The translations under genes and the position numbers were made by a program. The notes under the pieces are model-generated. The model did no database searches. It saw nothing but the letters and a program-made list of their open reading frames with translations, and was not told where the DNA came from. Positions 15,101 to 20,634 of a stretch of 21,575 nucleotides of DNA are shown piece by piece; position 1 is the stretch's first letter; each line of letters opens with the position of its first letter. This DNA is from a virus: positions 1 through 21,575 of IMG/VR virus record IMGVR_UViG_3300030007_000025, one strand, 5' to 3'.

Positions 15101-16779
15101 AAACTATCCAGGTCCAGCACACCGGGGGAGGCGTACGACAGGCTGGTAATACCCTGGACGGGCCTGGTGCGTACACCGGATACGAAACCTCTGAGCAGGT
15201 CTGGGCTCAGCTTTCTGCAGCTTACACTTCTCAGTCAACCGTCTGGGTACCCGAGATTGTCCCCATAGGTACGACCGTCGTCACCCTCGGGGCACCCATT
15301 CAGAGTGTCATATTTGATGGTATTGGCAGCTACTTTGACGCCCAGTACGGTACTTTCTTCGGGACTGAGAATATCCTCGCTATCTGGGAAACCTGGGAGA
15401 AGACTACAGGTCCGGGTTTCGTGAATCTTTCCGGTTTTACCCCGGCAGGGGCGATATACGGAACCCTTTATGTTCAGGAATTTGGCAGTCCGTACCCGGT
15501 TACGCCAGCACGGTGGCAGTCTTACCAGCAGTTCACCACCGTGCCCGGGACACTTACCTCCATGAACATCAGCGCCGTCGTGCCCACTGTCATACTGGGC
15601 AGCACTATCAGCTCCAGCCTGAACGGGCGCACTACTGATGACGAGACATGCACCTGGGTGACCAAGGACGGTGCCTGGATCGTAGGAGGATACGGGGACG
15701 GTACCGTCTGGCCAGCAAATTCCCAGGCACGCTCGCTCTCTGTCGTTTCCGGTCTGGCTAATACTAATCTTGGCGTTACCTTCCGGTCAGCCCCGGCTCC
15801 GCTGTTCTCCGAAGGACTGGTGTTCCGGTACTCAGACGATTCTGATTACTGGCGATGCGGAAGAACAGGGCTGTATAAGAAGGCCACCGGTATCTGGACG
15901 CAGGTTGCCATTCATTCGACTCCGTTCAGCAACAATGACCGGATGAGCATTAACCTGAATGGTTCCTCCATCATTGTCTACCGGAACAACGTCCAGGTCA
16001 CGTCTGTCACGGATGCCTTCAATGACACGGCCATCCTGCACGGCATCGTTAATGAAACTAACACGTCTGGTGTCGAAACCGGGGCGTTCACGGAGAATGC
16101 TTACGTTAAGGTATTCGGTGCAGACGCTGGTACGGGCGGGGACGTGGGCAGTATAGGTGGTATACTGTCGTACCGGGCGACTCCTACTTTCTGGCCTTCG
16201 GCAGGGGCTTCGGGTGCACCTGTGGTGGTAACTGCGCCATCGAATATCGCAGCCGGGGATCTTATCCTGCTGGCTGTAGCGAATGGCCAGTACGCGGCAA
16301 CCTTCTCGTGCCCCGGATTCTCCGCTGGTACGCCTGTTACTTTCGGCTCTTATAATGGTTACCAGCTTCTATCTAAAACTGCTACTGGTACCGAAACTTC
16401 CTTCACGGTAACCGCTTCCACCGCTAGCTACTTCACGGTTGCCCAGATAGTGATTGCACACGGAAGCGTAGACGCAACAGGCACGCCTAGCGGAACTTCA
16501 GCAGAAAATACAGCAGTAACTGTCAGTTCGGTCAACGTGCCGAACCCCAGTGACTGGGTCCTGCTTATTACCGGCGCGTTCAGTGGAGCCTCAAGCAATT
16601 ATGCGTCAAGCGTGCCAGCCGGGTTTACCTTCCGCGCGTCGTATACCTATCAGCCCACTTACTCTCCTGCTATGCTCGTAGCAGACATGCAGAACGTGCC
16701 AGCGGGTGCTACCGGGACGTTTACTGCCACGCTGTCGTACTCTAGTTTCTGGACGAGCCAACTGGTGGTAATCCGATGA
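12124..16779 (+). CDS. Giant tail adhesin: gpI-like wedge domain fused to sugar-binding modules
   Basis: This protein has 1551 residues. An FN3-like domain (about 30-130) precedes a P2 gpI-like wedge domain (about 131-270; LMPEYFRTEL, QFTNVLGWMWDYIKTQYDVL, a VGLTFSPDVPAYTVRKAVAN segment and RGTVNGIIQEISIRTGWG). Then follow a Tyr/Trp-rich region, a CBM4/9-like beta sandwich (about 506-647) and a CBM5/12-like segment (about 673-718; WNATTQYSTNDITSYGDQPF). A PA14-like domain (about 805-925; FVVPAAGTYVFTSAGYGGVQ), a LamG/lectin-like jelly roll (about 1155-1330) and a C-terminal beta domain (about 1346-1551) complete it. Separate phages normally encode gpI and fibre as different proteins. Binding of host wall glycans is the likely job. 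AAAGA and GAGG precede the ATG. Confidence 0.8.
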   Translation: MTTPTQGTVYGLSTYSSSTYGLSLPAAYQCAPMSAVSIDYGTVSVTWVKPTATYIARWRLIANRYGYPVDENDGSVVIDDLTYPGSSYLDQAVIPGTYHYYGFYVLADVETNLWVRSGFAACLTPVDYASGAMLLSLMPEYFRTELNGGDLTDDASGNSQLVQFTNVLGWMWDYIKTQYDVLANHLNDPMFIPLDDLWNMAAEVGLTFSPDVPAYTVRKAVANQAHVSQNRGTVNGIIQEISIRTGWGADVQVGPNIMLVDDQAQFLNPVFETYSPSQVYRTPANCYDANSIWHPEWSCVWQPLAGYYGGFTNYFPGTGYWYQCATDQLTGVAPPVNGTSNAYWTCVGGPGGTTDSFLGTLINPVTNSVGTWEALDSSATNSIPVPQTLTQGLGVLTPGNTQSSTNYAWNALRLYNKGASAKNLMIRSVSRRTQDLYQIPDFAFESGYALSYVYNQVFNGYNTYYGEYSYSGDSNYGVPWLDSTWPLVYHTNYSWNNTAEPQILRPGFWAADNCLYKRTNVASGYVHSGSYSVLCTPLSGGNCRFGSPWIKVAAGTSVIGSFWTRPNAAGTVTIFAELHWYDQYGSKLSVTAGTAAAPVASTWTQYTVTATAPASTVYAAVHLAWTGTPTAADAQWLDDTSLTPQAVVVPVPPELIQAVQDGIPVPWIRPSQVWNATTQYSTNDITSYGDQPFIALTASTGITPPTTSVATANWAPLSQDPRIRLLLSGETSQDLSSASNLTAAVIPFVEWYDQSGNYLARVFSRNPNALGNVVAHPGSMAFDSFTTPTTVIQETGGGPIAPTSWAVSYYQNITLSGTPVTTGTVPSLVINWNGASPATGISGSGWSAQFTGSFVVPAAGTYVFTSAGYGGVQVFVNGLEIINNWSNPLTSAVTGSISLLAGATADVVVNYNAPYQAFSEVPGPNVITSEPPSSTAPESWTTTQFPVISGLPYQLQVQTITPASTAQITWYGWGGHYAATGPAVYHPAVYGWETIQVQHTGGGVRQAGNTLDGPGAYTGYETSEQVWAQLSAAYTSQSTVWVPEIVPIGTTVVTLGAPIQSVIFDGIGSYFDAQYGTFFGTENILAIWETWEKTTGPGFVNLSGFTPAGAIYGTLYVQEFGSPYPVTPARWQSYQQFTTVPGTLTSMNISAVVPTVILGSTISSSLNGRTTDDETCTWVTKDGAWIVGGYGDGTVWPANSQARSLSVVSGLANTNLGVTFRSAPAPLFSEGLVFRYSDDSDYWRCGRTGLYKKATGIWTQVAIHSTPFSNNDRMSINLNGSSIIVYRNNVQVTSVTDAFNDTAILHGIVNETNTSGVETGAFTENAYVKVFGADAGTGGDVGSIGGILSYRATPTFWPSAGASGAPVVVTAPSNIAAGDLILLAVANGQYAATFSCPGFSAGTPVTFGSYNGYQLLSKTATGTETSFTVTASTASYFTVAQIVIAHGSVDATGTPSGTSAENTAVTVSSVNVPNPSDWVLLITGAFSGASSNYASSVPAGFTFRASYTYQPTYSPAMLVADMQNVPAGATGTFTATLSYSSFWTSQLVVIR

Positions 16780-18503
16780 CCGCTAACTACAACCAGAACG
16801 ATTGCGAAAATCCCAGCTTCGAAGTTGATCTCACCGGGTGGACGGCCCTTACCGGTACGTCACTCTCCCGGGTATCTTACAACGCTGCCTCCGGCCGGTA
16901 CTCGATGCAGGCTGAAACAGACGGCCTGGTCGCGGGAGAGGGCTTCTACGGTCCTGAGGCGATGTACGGTTCAGCCGTTATCGCGACCGTATCCATAGCC
17001 TTGTCGGGGGAGTCCGGAACTGTTCTCGTCCAGGCTGTGACTAACCCTGGCGGAATTGTCCTGGCCAGCCAGGCAGTGGACCTGACCTTCGCGTGGCAGA
17101 CGGTGACCTTCAATAACCTGGCTGTCAGCTCAGGAAGCTCGTACCTCTACGTCCTGGTGACCACGCCGACCGCGCAGTCCCTGACCTTCATAGCCGATGC
17201 CATTCAGTACGCCCCTCTCCCGGTCGCACCCGGCTACATGGACGGCAGTTATCCCGGCTGCGCCTGGAACGGCACGCCGTACGAGTCAAGCTCTTACCAG
17301 GTATTCCAGTTCGCCATCTCCGGGCACGGGGGCATGCACCTGGACGGCCAGGGGCAGATATACACGGCAGGAGAAGTCGTTCAGCTTACGGGTGAGTCCG
17401 GTCTGATGACACTCAGCTCGCCTAATCCCTCTCTTACCTACCTTCCGCCGGTCGGTGCTCTGGACGACTTCGCCATCTGGCCCAGTACGGACGTCGATCC
17501 TGCCATGTCCTATGTCGCCTGGAACAATGCCAATACGCCGTCAGGTCACACCGGCTACAACAACGTCTGGGGGATCTTCTACCCGCCCCTGGATTACCCT
17601 ACGTCAGACACCCTCACCACGGGAAAGAACCTGTGGAACCGGGCGGCCTACATGGCGACCGGATTCGAATTCGCGGCAGTCCCGGCCGGGGCAGCCCAGA
17701 ATACCACCCAGGTCCAGGTGTCGCTTGCACCGCTGGCCTCCAATGATTCCTACGACGGCACGACGAATGCCTCTCCTCCGGCTCCTTATGCCTACGACGC
17801 TCCCCGGACTATCCATACCATCATCAAGCCGACAAGACTGAATTACTTCGCCAATCCCAGCTTCGAGGTGTCCACGGCCGGGTGGGCAACCGGACCCGGT
17901 ACGGTGCTGACGCAGGACGAAACCAACTCCTTCGGGGTTATAGGTGAGTGGGACGGTATCGTGTTCACTGCCGGGTCAGCGTCGGGTAAGTGCGTCATCT
18001 CCTCTGGCGGCGGGTCCATCACCGCTAACCTGACCAATCTCCTGCCCGGCGAGATCTACACCACGAGTGCCTACATCAATATTCAGCTAGCTAATATCGC
18101 TGACATCCAGATGACCGCTGCCGGGAACTTCAGCAATAGCCTGTATACCGGGTCGGACCTGGCGTCCGGCTGGTACCGCCAGTCCGTGACCTTCACGGCC
18201 ACGGCCTCAACCGTCCCGGTCACGATCGCGACGATTCCCGGCGCTGACGTGACCTACCCGTACATCTTCTGGGTCGACGCCTGCCTGTGCGAGCCCGGTG
18301 AAATACTGGGCACGTACTTCGACGGGTCCTTCGGCAACTCCGACTACGGCTGGGAGACCGGGGGGACGCCGGGCCTTGCCCGGAGTTATTATTATGAAGA
18401 CCTGCTAGTCAAGCAGGGAACTGTACTTGACATTCTCCAGAGCCACATCCCGGTCGGCCTCTCTTATGCAGCTCCGCTGTACTTCACTTGTCCGTCGCAG
18501 TAG
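16776..18503 (+). CDS. Tail adhesin with duplicated carbohydrate-binding modules
   Basis: This 575-residue protein overlaps the giant adhesin by ATGA. Two related modules begin with NPSFEVDLTGW (about residue 12) and NPSFEVSTAGW (about residue 359). Each ends in a Gly/Tyr turn, GYMDGSYPGCAWNGT and GTYFDGSFGNSDYGW. This is the CBM4/9, galactose-binding-like style common in actinophage minor tail proteins. The region between holds a MHLDGQGQIYTAGE segment and strands with YVAWNNANTPSG. The last ~40 residues are non-repetitive and end TCPSQ. It is probably a partner adhesin or fibre tip. No catalytic motif is evident. Confidence 0.7.
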   Translation: MTANYNQNDCENPSFEVDLTGWTALTGTSLSRVSYNAASGRYSMQAETDGLVAGEGFYGPEAMYGSAVIATVSIALSGESGTVLVQAVTNPGGIVLASQAVDLTFAWQTVTFNNLAVSSGSSYLYVLVTTPTAQSLTFIADAIQYAPLPVAPGYMDGSYPGCAWNGTPYESSSYQVFQFAISGHGGMHLDGQGQIYTAGEVVQLTGESGLMTLSSPNPSLTYLPPVGALDDFAIWPSTDVDPAMSYVAWNNANTPSGHTGYNNVWGIFYPPLDYPTSDTLTTGKNLWNRAAYMATGFEFAAVPAGAAQNTTQVQVSLAPLASNDSYDGTTNASPPAPYAYDAPRTIHTIIKPTRLNYFANPSFEVSTAGWATGPGTVLTQDETNSFGVIGEWDGIVFTAGSASGKCVISSGGGSITANLTNLLPGEIYTTSAYINIQLANIADIQMTAAGNFSNSLYTGSDLASGWYRQSVTFTATASTVPVTIATIPGADVTYPYIFWVDACLCEPGEILGTYFDGSFGNSDYGWETGGTPGLARSYYYEDLLVKQGTVLDILQSHIPVGLSYAAPLYFTCPSQ

Positions 18504-18537
18504 GCTTACTGAACGGTTACTAACTCGGAGCTTACAT

Positions 18538-18897
18538 ATGGTGTACCTACTCGAAGTCATATTTGCCACGTTCACAATATGGGTTGCAGGCCGCCCGCTG
18601 CTCCCCTTTCATATCCACCCGCGCTTGGCACCCTTTGCCATAGGGGGCATCGCCTACGGCGTGACGCAGATCCGCTACCCGCACGTCGTGCTCGCGCTGG
18701 CCGTGGTCACGGGCGTGTCCCTCCTGATGATCCTGGTCCAGCTCGCGGGGATCGATGAGCTGCCCGGCCCGTGGTCTCTTCACAGCCTCCGGATGTACCT
18801 CCCGCGCTGGCCTCGTTCCACGAGTACGACGGGTGTGGGGCATACCCCTGGGGAAGCCCCAGGTGGTCGTGGACGGAGGATACCCAGGCTCCTGTAA
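18538..18897 (+). CDS. Small membrane protein of unknown function
   Basis: This 119-residue protein has a hydrophobic N-terminal segment (about 3-22) and a hydrophobic stretch at about 32-72 that could hold two further membrane helices broken at TQIRYPH. The C-terminal ~45 residues are basic and Gly/Pro/Arg-rich and likely cytoplasmic. The start ATG 18538 has GGAG at 18527-18530; the frame is open upstream inside the adhesin gene but without a ribosome site. Last gene of the tail run, with a hairpin over its stop. A holin is possible from size and topology, but no endolysin is next to it, so I leave function open. Confidence 0.65.
   Translation: MVYLLEVIFATFTIWVAGRPLLPFHIHPRLAPFAIGGIAYGVTQIRYPHVVLALAVVTGVSLLMILVQLAGIDELPGPWSLHSLRMYLPRWPRSTSTTGVGHTPGEAPGGRGRRIPRLL
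18847..18863 (+). repeat. Perfect inverted repeat CCTGGGG-AAG-CCCCAGG
   Basis: The arms are 7 bases with a 3-base loop, inside the 3' end of the small membrane-protein gene. A related element, CCTGGGGGCTTCCTGGGG at 18938-18955, is complementary to most of it (AAGCCCC-AGG against CCTGGGGGCTT). The two could pair as an alternative to the local hairpin. Confidence 0.55.
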
Positions 18898-18917
18898 AGT
18901 CACACCAGGACAGCCTG
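18885..18917 (+). terminator. Hairpin over the stop codon, possible tail-operon terminator
   Basis: CAGGCTCCTG (18885-18894) can pair with CAGG-AC-AGCCTG (18906-18917), giving 10 base pairs with a 2-base bulge. The stop codon TAA lies at the start of the loop. No T-run follows, so it would be an actinobacterial-style or rho-assisted terminator. Its position between the tail genes and a new promoter fits a transcript end. Confidence 0.4.
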
Positions 18918-18957
18918 CCGGGCCGGGAGAATTGACCTGGGGGCTTCCTGGGGCACC

Positions 18958-18987
18958 TTGCTGCTCTCTTGCCCGGTACGCTACACT
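18958..18987 (+). promoter_or_regulatory. Putative promoter of the AT-hook-like gene
   Basis: TTGCTG (18958-18963), an 18-base spacer and TACACT (18982-18987) lie 33 bases before the start at 19021. The boxes match sigma-70 only partly (3 and 4 of 6). Support comes from the gap of 123 bases between genes and the hairpin just upstream. Confidence 0.4.
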
Positions 18988-19020
18988 CAAGGTTACTGTC
19001 CATCAAACCCTGGAGGCTTC

Positions 19021-20049
19021 ATGCCCACCGACACAACCGAACCGGAACTGACTATCGTCTTCGCCGGGCCTGGCCTGTCCACCGCCGAGAACACCAAGGT
19101 CAACCTCGACCGCTGGATGCCCGATCACGTCGCCGCCGTCGTCCTGCCCACCAAGATCCCGCGCACCCACAAGGGGCTCAAGACCGCCGCCAACTGGCTG
19201 ACTGCCAAGAACAACTTCGGCCCGGAAGGAGTGGACACGATTGATGACCTGGCCGACTTCCTCCAGAATCCTCCGAAGGACTTGGCTGACACCAAGTTTA
19301 TCCTGGTGGTTCTCTGGGGTGATGAGGGAGATCCGGAGACTGAGGCGCTGATCCGTCTCGCGACCGACCTGTTCATCCCGGTCAAGGATCTCACCGCTGG
19401 CATGGATGACGTCGTGTTCGAGGACAAGCCACCGGCTGAACCTGAGCCCGAGGCAACCCCCCGCCGGACCCGCCGGACCCGTGGTGCTAGCGCTGAAGCT
19501 GTCAAGCCCGACGACGTCGTGGGTGGTGTCACCGTCACAGAGGTGACGACTTCACCTGGTCCTGAGAAGCCTGCTCGCAAGAGGCGCGGTGCGCCCCGTG
19601 CTTCTAACGTCACCGGGCCTGTCGTGGCTCCTGACACGGAGGAGACTCCTCCGTGGGAGCCCGGAGGAGTGCAGGCGATTGTCGAACGCGCGACCAAGGC
19701 TGGTGTCGAGGCTGCCCGTGCTGCTAAGCCCGAGCTGTACGCGGCGGCCGGTCAGATCCCCTCTACAATGGAAGCCCTGGTGGCTGAGCTGGAGGTATTC
19801 ATTGACGCCCGCGTGTCCGAACTTTTCATAAGCTTCGGCCGCTCGCTCGTCTCTAATGGCCCCGGACGACCGCGCAAGGACGGGTCCCCGGCGCAGCCCA
19901 GGACCGAGCCCGAGAAGGTCGCGCTCCTATTCCATGATGACGGGACCTACACCCGTCGTGGTCGCGGGCGTCCCGATCCCTCGACGGAGGTTGTCTACGT
20001 GAATCCGGACCAGGTGACTGAACTCCTGGAGAGTCCAGGACTGCGGTGA
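19021..20049 (+). CDS. Unknown protein with AT-hook-like DNA-binding motifs
   Basis: This 342-residue protein has an N-terminal alpha/beta part of about 130 residues with ELTIVFAGPGL, DHVAAVVLPTKIP and FILVVLWGDEGDPETEAL. A long acidic/Pro then basic linker follows (RRTRRTRG near 158, RKRRGAPRAS near 187), then a helical segment (VEAARAAKPELYAAAG). Two AT-hook-like cores follow, GPGRPRKDG (about 280-288) and RRGRGRP (312-318). AT-hooks insert GRP cores into the minor groove, so DNA binding is likely. The role is unknown; a nucleoid-associated or regulatory protein is a guess. Start 19021 has GGAGG at 19012-19016; a longer ATG at 18958 lacks a ribosome site and overlaps the putative promoter. 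The gene has its own promoter and ends at the large hairpin. Confidence 0.75.
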   Translation: MPTDTTEPELTIVFAGPGLSTAENTKVNLDRWMPDHVAAVVLPTKIPRTHKGLKTAANWLTAKNNFGPEGVDTIDDLADFLQNPPKDLADTKFILVVLWGDEGDPETEALIRLATDLFIPVKDLTAGMDDVVFEDKPPAEPEPEATPRRTRRTRGASAEAVKPDDVVGGVTVTEVTTSPGPEKPARKRRGAPRASNVTGPVVAPDTEETPPWEPGGVQAIVERATKAGVEAARAAKPELYAAAGQIPSTMEALVAELEVFIDARVSELFISFGRSLVSNGPGRPRKDGSPAQPRTEPEKVALLFHDDGTYTRRGRGRPDPSTEVVYVNPDQVTELLESPGLR

Positions 20050-20058
20050 TCAAGTAAA

Positions 20059-20119
20059 GCGAAGGTCCCATCGGGAGCCGGGGGAGGGGAGGCGGCTCTG
20101 AAACCGGTGGGACCTTCGC
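20059..20119 (+). terminator. Large composite hairpin with G-rich apex
   Basis: GCGAAGGTCCCATCGG (20059-20074) pairs with CCGGTGGGACCTTCGC (20104-20119): 16 pairs with one G-T wobble. Nested inside, GAGCCG (20075-20080) pairs with CGGCTC (20093-20098), with a loop of GGGGAGGGGAGG and an unpaired TGAAA on the 3' side. It starts 9 bases after the stop of the AT-hook-like gene. No T-run follows, so it may be a T-less terminator, an RNA-stability structure or a regulatory RNA element. The remaining bases to 20170 show no ORF. Confidence 0.65.
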
Positions 20120-20172
20120 GGTGAGGGATCACCGGGAGGAAGCGGCTACCCTCATCAATTGAAGGATAGCAT

Positions 20173-20187
20173 AGGGAGGCGAATATT
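20173..20187 (+). promoter_or_regulatory. Strong ribosome site followed by an ATT codon
   Basis: AGGGAGG (20173-20179) is the best ribosome site in the region. The only in-frame candidate at normal spacing is ATT at 20185-20187. The first ATG (20218) is about 38 bases away and has only GAG-like bases nearby. The frame is open from 20170. An ATT start would add 11 residues (NNDLSSEPV included). Confidence 0.4.
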
Positions 20188-20190
20188 CGC
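20179..20190 (+). promoter_or_regulatory. Perfect 12-base palindrome, possible operator
   Basis: GCGAATATTCGC is fully symmetric and overlaps the ribosome site and putative ATT start of the next gene. It may be a repressor site or a hairpin able to hide the ribosome site. A palindrome this long is uncommon by chance, but no second copy is seen in the window. Confidence 0.35.
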
Positions 20191-20217
20191 AACAACGACC
20201 TGAGCAGCGAGCCGGTC

Positions 20218-20628
20218 ATGAGGATAGCCCTCGTGGCCGAGGGTGCCCTCCTGTTCCTCCCGTCAGATAAGGTCAGGGAATTCGATAAGTGGATAGGCAA
20301 GCGGATGTGGCGCAATGCCCTGGACCTGATGGAGTGGAACGACCTTATGATTCAAATAATTTGGGATCGTGCCCTGCGCTTTCCCTACCAGATTGACCTG
20401 ATCACCTTCCTCGGGCCGGATGAGTTCGCCCTGGAGCTGGCTAAGCTCGTGGGAGAACAGCAACTGCCCATTGCTTCTGTCTGGGCCTCGACGCCCGAGG
20501 TGCTGGCTCGTCAGCTCGCCCGGATGCCTGATCTTATCAGGGTGTACCACGGTATAGCTGAGCATCAGCTATACTACGGACCTACGAGGGGCAGATACTT
20601 GACTGACGCAAACGGTTTCGGACGGTGA
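20218..20628 (+). CDS. Unknown 136-residue protein at the start of the replication module
   Basis: The protein begins MRIALVAEGALLFLPSDKVR and continues with strand-helix-strand units (IDLITFLGPDEFALELAKLV; LPIASVWASTPEVLARQLA; DLIRVYHGI), a Rossmann/HAD-like alternation, ending YYGPTRGRYL...GFGR. The AEG in the first strand sits where HAD enzymes have their Asp-x-Asp; both Asp positions are lost, so any HAD link is only structural speculation. It lies upstream of, and in the same frame as, the helicase, separated by one TGA. The ATG given is conservative; ATT at 20185 has the better ribosome site. Confidence 0.55.
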   Translation: MRIALVAEGALLFLPSDKVREFDKWIGKRMWRNALDLMEWNDLMIQIIWDRALRFPYQIDLITFLGPDEFALELAKLVGEQQLPIASVWASTPEVLARQLARMPDLIRVYHGIAEHQLYYGPTRGRYLTDANGFGR

Positions 20629-20634
20629 CGTGAC

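Noticed and set aside
18932-18937. TTGACC as a good -35 box
   Set aside because: Nothing resembling a -10 box lies 16-19 bases downstream.
18958-19020. Longer start for the AT-hook-like protein
   Set aside because: It has no ribosome site and covers the putative -10 box, whereas 19021 follows GGAGG.
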